From RGIG5327 sp045612485 (GTDB lineage Bacteria; Verrucomicrobiota; Lentisphaeria; Victivallales; UBA1829), in the NCBI GenBank assembly GCA_045612485.1, contig JAZKZE010000008.1, positions 1 through 16,882 of the forward strand: DNA of 16,882 nt, in the 5' to 3' direction. A program made the position numbers and the translations under genes. Each line of letters opens with the position of its first letter. The stretch's first letter is position 1. Positions 6,181 through 13,841 of the stretch are shown here, one piece after another. The notes beneath the pieces were generated by a model. It was given only the letters and a program-made list of their open reading frames with translations. It was not told the origin of the DNA and ran no database searches.

Positions 6181-8049
6181 ATGTACGCTATTGAAATACA
6201 AACATCAGATGGAAGCGTTGCCGCAGGAAGCCTTCAGGACGGGGCCTACAGGATCGGTATTGGTGCCTCCTGTCATATTCAGCTCGAAGGGCAGGGGATC
6301 AGTGCGGAACACTGTATGCTCTATATCCGCGGCGGGCGCGCTAAAATTGCCGATTTGAATTCGGAAAACGGTACATTCCTGGATGGTACACGTCTTTCCG
6401 GGAGTCCTTATGAGGTTCTGCCCGGTCAGAAGATCCTTGCCGGGGATGTGATCATCACCTTGAAAGGGGAGGAAGGCAGTTCTGTTCCGGAATATTCCCC
6501 GGCAGAAGAAAATGTTTCCGCAAATATGGTGTCTGCTGATGAAGATTTGCCGGATACTTCTTCTGTTCAGGAAGAAGAGATTTCTTCAGAAGAATCTTTC
6601 TCCCTTCCTGCTGAAAGGGATGAAGAGGATGAAGAGGATGAAGAGGATGAAGGTAAGGAAGAGGAGAAGAAAGATTTTTCTGCCGACCTTCCGGCAAAAC
6701 AGATCGTTGTGGACGGTGTGACGCTTCTTGCTGTTTCCGGTGTACCTTTCCATTTGCGGAAAATGATGCAGGAAATCAAGAAAAAAGCACATGTGGAACT
6801 GATCAAAAGACTGAATCTCAAGCGGCTGACCATGAGCGGCACTTCCGGCAAAGAGCTGAATATAAAGGCAAAAGAAACGATCCATGAGATCGTAAGTGAA
6901 ATAAAGATCAAACTGCCGGAAGGCTTGTCAAAGGAAAAGATCGAAAAAGAACTTATCAATGAAGCCATCGGACTCGGCCCTCTGGAGGATCTCATCAGTA
7001 TGCCGGGGATCACAGAAATCATGGTCAATGGACCTGACCGGGTGTATGTGGAGTACAAGGGAAAATTACAGAGAACAGATATGGCATTTGCCGACAATAA
7101 TCAGGTGCTTGCCGCTATCGAAAGGATCGTTTCACCTCTGGGCAGACGTATTGATGAAAGTTCCCCCATGGTGGATGCCCGTTTGAAAGACGGTTCCCGT
7201 GTGAATGCCATCATTCCGCCTCTTTCTCTGGTAGGACCTTCCATCACCATCCGTAAATTCTCCAAAAATCCCCTTCAGGTGGATGATCTTGTCCGGTTCG
7301 GGTCCATTACCCGTAAAATCGCGGATTTTCTGGATATTTGTGTGAAATTGAGAAAAAATATCATTATTTCCGGCGGTACCGGTTCCGGTAAGACGACTCT
7401 GCTGAATATTTTAAGCGGATTCCTGCCGGATACAGAACGCATTGTTACCATTGAGGATGCCGCAGAATTACAGTTGCGGCAGGATCATGTGGTACGGCTG
7501 GAGGCAAGACCTGCGAATATTGAGGGAAAAGGGGAGGTAAGTATCCGTGATCTGGTGAAAAACTCTTTGCGTATGCGTCCCGACCGGATCGTAATCGGGG
7601 AGTGCCGCGGAGGCGAGGCTCTGGATATGCTGCAGGCAATGAATACCGGACATGATGGAAGTTTGACCACCATCCATGCCAACAGTCCCCGTGATGCTCT
7701 TGCAAGATTGGAAACTCTTGTACTCATGGCAGGATTCGATCTGCCTTTGCGGGCGATCCGGGAACAGATCGCTTCCGCCATCACCATTATTGTGCAGATC
7801 TCACGGGAAAAGGACGGTTCCCGTAAGGTAAACTGTGTAAGTGAAATAACAAAAATGGAAGGGGATATCATCACCTTGCAGGATCTTTTTGTTTACAAGC
7901 AGGATGGATGGACTGAAGACGGCAAGATGACCGGCGATTATATCGCAACCGGAAATATTCCCACCTTTATGGAAGAGATCACCAGGGCGGAACTTCCCTG
8001 TGATATTTCCATATTCGCACCACCTAAACGCAAAGGAGGGGTATTCTGA
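6181..8049 (+). CDS. cpaF: FHA domain fused to CpaF/TadA pilus-assembly ATPase
   Basis: This is the cytoplasmic hexameric motor ATPase of the Tad machine, with an added N-terminal FHA domain (622 residues). The FHA domain (about 20-95) keeps the phosphopeptide-binding pattern: YRIGIG (R24), SAEH (41-44) and DLNSENGTFLDG (58-69). An acidic linker (about 100-168, with a DEEDEEDEEDE run at 147-157) follows. The ATPase core has GLGPLEDL (264-271), RRIDESSPMVDARLKDGSR (322-340), Walker A GGTGSGKT (398-405), the TIEDAAELQL Asp box (423-432), the Walker B region RIVIGECRG (469-477, Glu474) and the TTIHANS His box (496-502). The ATG at 6181 is chosen over TTG 6154 because the FHA fold begins there, although its RBS is poor. 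The stop overlaps tadB by one base. Confidence 0.92.
   Translation: MYAIEIQTSDGSVAAGSLQDGAYRIGIGASCHIQLEGQGISAEHCMLYIRGGRAKIADLNSENGTFLDGTRLSGSPYEVLPGQKILAGDVIITLKGEEGSSVPEYSPAEENVSANMVSADEDLPDTSSVQEEEISSEESFSLPAERDEEDEEDEEDEGKEEEKKDFSADLPAKQIVVDGVTLLAVSGVPFHLRKMMQEIKKKAHVELIKRLNLKRLTMSGTSGKELNIKAKETIHEIVSEIKIKLPEGLSKEKIEKELINEAIGLGPLEDLISMPGITEIMVNGPDRVYVEYKGKLQRTDMAFADNNQVLAAIERIVSPLGRRIDESSPMVDARLKDGSRVNAIIPPLSLVGPSITIRKFSKNPLQVDDLVRFGSITRKIADFLDICVKLRKNIIISGGTGSGKTTLLNILSGFLPDTERIVTIEDAAELQLRQDHVVRLEARPANIEGKGEVSIRDLVKNSLRMRPDRIVIGECRGGEALDMLQAMNTGHDGSLTTIHANSPRDALARLETLVLMAGFDLPLRAIREQIASAITIIVQISREKDGSRKVNCVSEITKMEGDIITLQDLFVYKQDGWTEDGKMTGDYIATGNIPTFMEEITRAELPCDISIFAPPKRKGGVF
6619..6651 (+). 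repeat. 9-bp in-frame tandem repeat (GATGAAGAG)
   Basis: Three full copies of GATGAAGAG and a partial fourth encode the acidic Asp-Glu-Glu run in the linker of the FHA-CpaF fusion. Such a repeat can change copy number by slippage, altering linker length by three residues at a time without shifting the frame. Confidence 0.8.
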
Positions 8050-8930
8050 TGAGTCTTACATTTTTTGCAAGTTTGTGCGTTGCTTTGGCTGTAATATGTG
8101 CCACCATCGTTATTATGGAGTTTTTCTCCTTTACATCGGCAAAATACAAGGAAAAGTTTCTGGAGGAAACCGCCGCTGAAATGGAAGATGTGCTTCTTAC
8201 TCTGCCGCCCGGCAAGATCTTTGATCTGAGTCTGGCACTTTCCGCCATAGCCGCTTTTCTGGCAACAGCCGCTGTGGGGTTCTATGCAGATGAACTTTCC
8301 ATTCCCCGTCTTGTGATCGTTGCTCTTATTGCCGCAGTCGCCGCATTTCCCGTTCCCCGGGTGATCCTGAAACATATACGCAGGGAAAGGATGAATAAAT
8401 TCAATCTTCAGCTGGAAGATGCCCTTCTTTCCATAAGCGGTTCCCTGAAAGCCGGATTCAGTATCAATCAGGCTTTGGACGGTATTGCCTCCCAGAACCG
8501 CAGTCCCATTTCTTTCGAGTTCCGGCTTCTGATGCACGAATTGCGTCTGGGGGTCCCGCTGGATACCGCATTGGAGAAGATGAATAAAAGACTGGATTCT
8601 CCGGACTTTGAACTTGTGGCGATCGCCATCATCACGGCAAGACAGACCGGGGGGGAACTTACCGCCATTCTGGAACGGCTTGCCGGAGTGATCCGGGAGC
8701 GGGTGCGTATCACCGGAAGGATCAAAGCTCTTACCGCACAGGGCAGGATGCAGGCTGTGATCATCGGACTTATGCCCTTTGCTCTGTTTGCGGCAATGCT
8801 GTATGTGGCACCGGATATGATGAACTCATTTTTCAGTTCGGTGATCGGAATACTTTTTCTCATCGGTGTGATCATTCTGGATGTTACCGGCTTTATCATC
8901 ATCCGTAAAATCACCACCATTGATATTTAA
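8049..8930 (+). CDS. tadB: Tad pilus inner-membrane platform protein TadB
   Basis: The 293-residue polytopic protein belongs to the type II secretion F family and forms the inner-membrane platform driven by the CpaF ATPase. Membrane segments fall at about 4-24, 59-79, 87-105, 235-253 and 262-285. The T2SSF domain is about 118-243, with the typical FNLQLEDALLSISGSLKAG (118-136) and TARQTGGELTAILERLAGVI (196-215) blocks. The ATG at 8049 overlaps the cpaF stop (TGATG) and has a near-perfect AAAGGAGG at 8032-8039, so translation is coupled to cpaF. It is TadB rather than TadC by order in the cluster and by its similarity pattern, but the two paralogues are not separated with certainty by eye. Confidence 0.87.
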   Translation: MSLTFFASLCVALAVICATIVIMEFFSFTSAKYKEKFLEETAAEMEDVLLTLPPGKIFDLSLALSAIAAFLATAAVGFYADELSIPRLVIVALIAAVAAFPVPRVILKHIRRERMNKFNLQLEDALLSISGSLKAGFSINQALDGIASQNRSPISFEFRLLMHELRLGVPLDTALEKMNKRLDSPDFELVAIAIITARQTGGELTAILERLAGVIRERVRITGRIKALTAQGRMQAVIIGLMPFALFAAMLYVAPDMMNSFFSSVIGILFLIGVIILDVTGFIIIRKITTIDI

Positions 8931-8947
8931 TGTAAGGAGCTGTGATC

Positions 8948-9823
8948 ATGTTTTATACACTTTCTGCTTCATTCTGTACGGGAATTGCCGTAACATGCTT
9001 TCTGATTTTGTTTTTTGATCTTGCTTCCATGATCGAACTGGAAAAGCATGAGGATATGGTTGATACAAAGAAACTGCCTTTTTTCATCCGCATGTTTCTG
9101 CCTCTGGCTTCCACATTGAAAAGAGTCTCCTCTTCCGAACTTTTTTCCGATATGAGGAGAAAAACTGCTGAAATGCTGGAGATGAGCGGTTTTGACCAGG
9201 CTGTTACCGCAGTGGATTTTCTTTCGGTAAGGATCATTATGGCGATCGCAGGCATTATCCTTACGGTTTTGCTTTTTACTGCCGGACAGCTTCTTACAGG
9301 ATTGCTGGTTCTCTTTCTCTTTGTCGCCTATCCCTCCACCTGGCTGAAAGGAGTCATCCGGAAACGGCATCTTTCCATTCTGAAAGCTCTGCCCAATCTT
9401 CTTGACCTTCTGACACTTTCAGTGGAAGCCGGTAAGGACTTCCTTACGGCTTTGCGGGATATTCTGGAAAAAAGACCCATTGACCCTCTGGGAGAGGAAT
9501 TCATCCGTGCTTTGCGGGAGATCCAGCTTGGTTCTTCCCGGCAGAAGGCTCTTAAAGATATGAGCAACCGAGTGCGTCAGGCGGAGCTTTCTTCCGTAGT
9601 GGATGCTATTGTCCAGGCGGATGAACTGGGGATCAGTATCGGGCAGATCCTGAAGGTACAGGGGGATCAGCTGCGTACAAAAAGATTTGCCCGTGCGGAA
9701 ACTCTGGCTAATCAGGCTCCGGTAAAGATCCTTTTTCCTGTGGTGGTCTTTATTTTTCCGTCGGTATTTCTTGTTCTGCTTGGACCGATCGCGTCCCAGG
9801 CATTGAAAGTATTCGGTAACTGA
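8948..9823 (+). CDS. tadC: Tad pilus inner-membrane platform protein TadC
   Basis: This is the second T2SSF-family platform subunit, 291 residues. Hydrophobic segments lie at about 5-26, 92-112, 113-132 and 260-283. The F domain is about 140-270, with KALPNLLDLLTLSVEAGKDF (146-165), LREIQLGSSRQKALKDMS (189-206) and ADELGISIGQIL (224-235), all typical of TadC. ATG 8948 is preferred over GTG 8942 because AAGGAG (8934-8939) lies eight bases upstream of it. Seventeen bases separate it from tadB. In Tad systems TadB and TadC are thought to form a heteromeric platform. Here they lie directly after their ATPase, as in most tad loci. Confidence 0.87.
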   Translation: MFYTLSASFCTGIAVTCFLILFFDLASMIELEKHEDMVDTKKLPFFIRMFLPLASTLKRVSSSELFSDMRRKTAEMLEMSGFDQAVTAVDFLSVRIIMAIAGIILTVLLFTAGQLLTGLLVLFLFVAYPSTWLKGVIRKRHLSILKALPNLLDLLTLSVEAGKDFLTALRDILEKRPIDPLGEEFIRALREIQLGSSRQKALKDMSNRVRQAELSSVVDAIVQADELGISIGQILKVQGDQLRTKRFARAETLANQAPVKILFPVVVFIFPSVFLVLLGPIASQALKVFGN

Positions 9824-9841
9824 TGTGACAGGAGGCATGAA

Positions 9842-10270
9842 ATGATCCTGAATATGACAAACGGAAAATGCGTAGCGGAAAATGCGTTTCATGCCGTAAG
9901 TTTTTTTCACAGACTGCGGGGGCTGGTCGGCAGAAAATTTGACAGCAGGATGGATGCAATGGTATTTGCCTCCTGTAATGCCATCCATACATTTTTCATG
10001 GGAATGGCTATTGATGTGATTTTTCTGGATAAGGAAAATCGTATAGTAAGGCTTCTGCGGGCGGAACCCTGGAGAATGTGTTACTGCTGCCCGGGGGCGG
10101 TTTGTGTTGTGGAACTTCCGGCGGGGGCATGTGAAAAAAGTTCCTGTGCAGTGGGGGATTTTCTGGATCTGGATGCGGAGAACGCCGGAGAAAGGAAAAT
10201 AAAAAGAGCTGGTTTTGAGGAGCTTTCTCAAACGGATATAAATAAAGAAAATATAACAGATCATAAATAA
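9842..10270 (+). CDS. DUF192 family protein, Cys-rich, cytoplasmic
   Basis: The 142-residue product carries a DUF192 domain (about 8-111). The recognisable blocks are FFHRLRGLVGRK (21-32), the CNAIHTFFMGMAIDVIFLDK stretch (45-64) and VVELPAGACEKSSCAVGDFL (89-108). The function of DUF192 is unknown. The protein has no signal peptide, whereas many DUF192 proteins are exported. It contains eight cysteines (10, 45, 80, 82, 83, 88, 97, 102), five of them clustered at 80-97, suggesting metal binding or a redox role (inference). A polar tail (111-142) follows the domain. The start ATG has AGGAGG six bases upstream. An overlapping ATG at 9837 reads into a stop after two codons. It lies 18 bases after tadC, so it is very likely part of the Tad transcript. 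Confidence 0.8.
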   Translation: MILNMTNGKCVAENAFHAVSFFHRLRGLVGRKFDSRMDAMVFASCNAIHTFFMGMAIDVIFLDKENRIVRLLRAEPWRMCYCCPGAVCVVELPAGACEKSSCAVGDFLDLDAENAGERKIKRAGFEELSQTDINKENITDHK

Positions 10271-10298
10271 AAACATAAATAACGGGAAGGAAAATAAT

Positions 10299-11855
10299 AT
10301 GAAATTGATTTTTCTCAGTGGAACTGAAAAAGGCAGTTCCCGTTCCCTGTCTCCCGGAGAGGTGAAGATCGGGCGGGAAACGGATAATGATATACAGCTG
10401 CTTGTAGGGGGGGTATCCCGCTACCATGCAAAGATCAGCAGTGTACAGAAGGATGGTTCCCGCACGATAAGCGATCTGGGCAGTACCAATGGAACTAAGG
10501 TCAATGGGGTTCTTATCCAGAGTCCTGTGGTTCTTAAAAATGGAGATCTTCTTCTTATCGGAGATCAGCAGCTGCGTGTGGAAGAGGAGGAGGTTCCCGC
10601 CGCAGCAAAGGTGAAATTCAAACCGGTAACAGCTCCCGCTGCTGAACAGAATATTTCTGCAAAAGAAAAAAATAAGAAGCCCCTTACAGTGAAAACGCTG
10701 GAAAAGAGTCCCACCGGAAAGAAGAACGGGGAACCGGAAAAAGAGAAGGTTGTGATCAATAGTCCGGATCAGACGGTTCTGGGGGATATTTTCGGCGATG
10801 AAAATTCTTCTTACGATGCATCTTATGATGAAGGATCTCACGGAAAGGAAAAGAAACAAAAAGGAAAATTCAGCGGTTTGCTTTTTTATGTGCTTCTGGT
10901 TTGTGCCGCAGTTTTGAGTATATGTCTTTTTCTGAAACTTTTTGTCATGCCGGAAGGGGAGAAACAGCCTGCGGCAGTACAGAAAAAAGATCCCAATAAA
11001 TTTTTCATTTCCTATGAAAAAGAGGAGATCACCAATACAAGTATTTTCCGCTTTGAAATGCTTCTGGAATGTATGAAGGTCCGCAAGGAGGAGAATAAAA
11101 AGGTTGTATATAAAGATGTGGCTATGGTAAGTTACGCTGTTGCCGAACAGAAAGCGGAAGATGATATTTTTTACCGGATCGTGCAGAAACCCGTTCAGAT
11201 CGAATTGAAGGATGTGGATAAATTGCGTAAGGCTGTTCAGGATACAGAGTTTATGAAGCTCAAAGAAGAGGATTCCGATACGGAAGCGGCCAGAAATGAA
11301 AAAAACAGGACTGTAAGGATCATTGTGGGGTATAACGGCAATCTCAATTCTGTTACGGTGAAAAATACTGTACCGAAAATCTCATTCAGTACGGTGCAGG
11401 AACTTATTGAAAACTTTACCGGAGAAGTTCTTGAGGTGCGTACAGTTTCCATGTCGGTAGCCGAGATCCGTACCCAGGCGGAGAAATATTACCACCGGGC
11501 AAAGGAATATTATGAAAATTACGAGGCAAAACCGCAGAATCTCCGTCTTGCCATCCGGCATTATAAACTTGCTGTTGAGCTTCTTTCCCGCTTCCGGCCC
11601 AGACCGAAAATGTGTATAGAAGCCCAGAAGGATCTGGAAAGGGCGGAAAAGATCTTTAATCAGAAAAAGAAAGAAACTCTGGACGATCTGAAGATCAAGC
11701 TGAAACTCAATGAACTGCCCGAAGCATTGGAAAAGGCAAAAATCCTTCTGGAATATGCCGAACCCAATACTGACGGATATGAGAAAATCAGGGAAGTTAA
11801 AATGAGTATCGAACGGCAGATGCAGAAAATCCGTAATAAGAAAAGGAGACGTTGA
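10299..11855 (+). CDS. Membrane protein with cytoplasmic FHA domain and TPR-like periplasmic C-terminus
   Basis: The 518-residue protein has an N-terminal FHA domain (about 3-95) with intact phosphothreonine-site residues: IGR (24-26), SRYH (40-43) and GSTNGT (61-66). A Lys/Glu-rich linker leads to one transmembrane helix at about 191-215. The first part beyond the membrane (about 232-380) is mixed alpha/beta and unrecognised. It is followed by a helical, TPR-like region (about 385-512: AEKYYHRAKEYYENY, LAIRHYKLAVELL, EALEKAKILLEYAEP) ending in a basic tail. By topology the FHA end should be cytoplasmic and the TPR-like end periplasmic. FHA proteins bind phosphothreonine peptides. The partner could be the ATPase's acidic linker or a Ser/Thr kinase encoded elsewhere (inference). 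AGGA lies seven bases before the ATG. No full-length homologue is recognised. Confidence 0.82.
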   Translation: MKLIFLSGTEKGSSRSLSPGEVKIGRETDNDIQLLVGGVSRYHAKISSVQKDGSRTISDLGSTNGTKVNGVLIQSPVVLKNGDLLLIGDQQLRVEEEEVPAAAKVKFKPVTAPAAEQNISAKEKNKKPLTVKTLEKSPTGKKNGEPEKEKVVINSPDQTVLGDIFGDENSSYDASYDEGSHGKEKKQKGKFSGLLFYVLLVCAAVLSICLFLKLFVMPEGEKQPAAVQKKDPNKFFISYEKEEITNTSIFRFEMLLECMKVRKEENKKVVYKDVAMVSYAVAEQKAEDDIFYRIVQKPVQIELKDVDKLRKAVQDTEFMKLKEEDSDTEAARNEKNRTVRIIVGYNGNLNSVTVKNTVPKISFSTVQELIENFTGEVLEVRTVSMSVAEIRTQAEKYYHRAKEYYENYEAKPQNLRLAIRHYKLAVELLSRFRPRPKMCIEAQKDLERAEKIFNQKKKETLDDLKIKLKLNELPEALEKAKILLEYAEPNTDGYEKIREVKMSIERQMQKIRNKKRRR

Positions 11856-11857
11856 AG

Positions 11858-13261
11858 ATGAATACAGAAAAATATGCCTTTCAATACAGCAGATCTTTTA
11901 CTGCACTTTTGCTGTGCTTTGCTTTTTTGAGTTTTACAGCATTTTTCTGTTCCTGTAAGGCGGAAAAGAAAGCACCCGTTCCGCAGAAAGGGAAACTGGT
12001 TCTGAAAACTGTTCCGGAGGGGGCGCAGATCACTCTTGCCGGAACTGTACAGAAAAAGGTGACTCCGGCGGAATATATGGTTCCTCCGGGAGTATATGTT
12101 GTCAAACTCAGTAAAGAGGGATTCCGTACCCGGTGGCAGAGAGCGGAAGTGAAAATCGGGCAGACCAGCAGGGTCGAAGCCGAGCTTACTCCTGTAACAG
12201 CCTCTCTTCTTGTAACGGCAAAAGCCGGAAACAAGTATGGGGTAAGCGTTTCCTGTAACGGTAAAAAAATGGGGGAAACCCCGCTTGTTCTGCGGGATCT
12301 TCCGATAGGGAAAGGGGAGATCATTCTTTCCAAACCCGGTTATTCCCTCCGGCGTGTCACCTTTGAGATCGAAGACTCTCTTCCCCCGTCTCCGGTGGCA
12401 GTGGAACTTGCTTCCAACAGAGGGACATTGAAAGTGGATTCTTTCCCTGCGGATGCGGAAGTATTTCTCAACGGGAAACTTTCCGGCAATACGCCTTTAA
12501 CAGATGATTTTGAGGAGGGTAGATATTCTGTTGAGATCCGTAAAAGCGGTTATTATCCGCAGATAAAGAATGTAAATGTCAAACGGAACAGCAGTCTTGA
12601 TCTGGGAAAAATCAGATTAAGACCTCTTCCTGCTCTTCTTACGGTGAATTCTGTTCCTGCCGGGGCAAAGATTTATATAAATGATGTTTACCGGGGCAAT
12701 ACGCCCGGGAATCCTGTGAGTCTTGCACCGGGCAAATATAAAGTCAAAGTGGAGAAAGAAAATTATGACTGTGAGGAAGAGACCATTGTATTAAGCGGCG
12801 GGGAAAAGAAGATTCTGAATATGAACCTGGATACGGTCATGGGGACATTGGAGATCGTTACCCGTCCTGCGGGGGTTTCTGTCTATGTTGACGGGAAATT
12901 TATCGGACGGAGCAAAGCGGATCCTGCCAATCCCAGATATTCGGAGGTGATCCGTGTACCCAATATCCGTCAGGGGGAACATACGGTAAAGATCTCCCAC
13001 AAACGTGCCAGAAGACCGCCAGGCGGAAGTTTGACAAAGGTCGTTACTGTGAAAAAAGGGGAAACTGTCCGTGTGGATCAGATCGAACTGTGGGTACCGG
13101 ACATCAAAATCATCCGGACAAACGATAAGGTGATCGAAGGCAGATTCCTGCGTTATATGGAAGATGGCGGCGTTTATTGTGAAATATCACCGGGGATCAA
13201 TTACGGCTATAAAAAGGAATGGATCAAACGTATTGAAAAACTTCCTCTTGAGGACGAGTGA
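11858..13261 (+). CDS. PEGA-domain lipoprotein with five PEGA repeats
   Basis: The 467-residue product begins with a long hydrophobic signal (about 14-30) ending in FCSC. Cys33 is the likely lipidation site, though the lipobox is imperfect because of Cys31. Five PEGA-type beta domains follow at about 45-112, 115-184, 188-254, 258-325 and 328-412. Key motifs are VPEGAQITL (52-60), SFPADAEVFLNG (195-206), SVPAGAKIYIND (265-276) and TRPAGVSVYVDG (335-346), each with a later PGxYxVKxxKxGY-like strand. A C-terminal piece (418-467) resembles no domain I can name. PEGA proteins are often surface-layer or envelope-associated. Here the gene follows the FHA membrane protein by two bases and probably acts in the periplasm with the Tad machine (inference). 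ATG 11858 is preferred to TTG 11852 by distance from AAGGAG (11843-11848). Confidence 0.85.
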   Translation: MNTEKYAFQYSRSFTALLLCFAFLSFTAFFCSCKAEKKAPVPQKGKLVLKTVPEGAQITLAGTVQKKVTPAEYMVPPGVYVVKLSKEGFRTRWQRAEVKIGQTSRVEAELTPVTASLLVTAKAGNKYGVSVSCNGKKMGETPLVLRDLPIGKGEIILSKPGYSLRRVTFEIEDSLPPSPVAVELASNRGTLKVDSFPADAEVFLNGKLSGNTPLTDDFEEGRYSVEIRKSGYYPQIKNVNVKRNSSLDLGKIRLRPLPALLTVNSVPAGAKIYINDVYRGNTPGNPVSLAPGKYKVKVEKENYDCEEETIVLSGGEKKILNMNLDTVMGTLEIVTRPAGVSVYVDGKFIGRSKADPANPRYSEVIRVPNIRQGEHTVKISHKRARRPPGGSLTKVVTVKKGETVRVDQIELWVPDIKIIRTNDKVIEGRFLRYMEDGGVYCEISPGINYGYKKEWIKRIEKLPLEDE

Positions 13262-13290
13262 AAATATTTTCTGAAGTAACGGAGTTTGTT

Positions 13291-13830
13291 ATGCTTTTTA
13301 ATTTTCTGTTTGCCGGTAATATACTGTTATCGGTGCTTGTTACAGTATTTTTTCTTTTGATATTGCGGAAAGACAATTTGCCTTTCTGGGAAAAACTGCC
13401 CCGGGAACGGATCAGCGGCGGGATATTGGGATTTCTTGCACTTCTGGCATTTATTCCCAATGTGGAGCCTATGTTTCCGGTTGAAAAATATCTGGGGATC
13501 CTTGTTTTTCTTGCGATCGTGCTTGCCGTATTGTGTTATCTGTATGCGGATCATCTTTTTGCCCGGGCATTTGCCGGGATATTGATTTTGTGCGCCCATG
13601 CGTCCCTTGCGGAAAGTTACGCTGCCAATATTTCGTTTACATCATTTTTTGCCGTTGTTGCTTTATTGTACGGCAGTTGCGGGATCGTGACAGCGGCAAA
13701 GCCCTATTATCTGCGGGATCTGTTCCGTAAATGTGCGGGAAATGTATATTGGAAAAGTGCGGTCGTGCTTCTGGGAACGGTATGGCTGATTGCATCGGTA
13801 TTGGTATTGATCCGTATTCCGGTAAAATGA
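13291..13830 (+). CDS. Polytopic membrane protein of unknown function
   Basis: The 179-residue protein is almost entirely hydrophobic. Likely membrane segments are about 4-25, 41-56, 67-85, 90-108, 114-134 and 156-176 (six). I recognise no family. Short polar loops such as LRKDNLPFWEKLPRER (25-40) and KPYYLRDLFRK (137-147) are rich in basic residues and would be cytoplasmic by the positive-inside rule. The ATG at 13291 has GGAG six bases upstream and is preferred to GTG 13258, which overlaps the previous stop but gives a polar 11-residue extension. It sits between the PEGA lipoprotein gene and rsmG with gaps of 29 and 11 bases, so it is likely co-transcribed with both. Confidence 0.75.
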   Translation: MLFNFLFAGNILLSVLVTVFFLLILRKDNLPFWEKLPRERISGGILGFLALLAFIPNVEPMFPVEKYLGILVFLAIVLAVLCYLYADHLFARAFAGILILCAHASLAESYAANISFTSFFAVVALLYGSCGIVTAAKPYYLRDLFRKCAGNVYWKSAVVLLGTVWLIASVLVLIRIPVK

Positions 13831-13841
13831 GGGAAGAAAAA

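Noticed and set aside
5264..6181. 305-codon open frame on the minus strand over cpaB
   Set aside because: Antisense shadow of cpaB, which has family motifs and a good RBS; the minus-strand translation is low-complexity and unlike a real protein.
6181..8049. Assigning the ATPase as a type IV pilus PilB or type II secretion GspE
   Set aside because: The GLGPLEDL, RRIDESSPMVDARLKDGSR and TTIHANS blocks and the following tadB/tadC genes fit the CpaF/TadA branch better, and no zinc-finger CxxC of PilB/GspE is present.
9419..10859. Two minus-strand frames of about 285 codons over tadC, DUF192 and the FHA gene
   Set aside because: They cross several well-supported plus-strand genes and the intergenic gaps between them, and show no domain.
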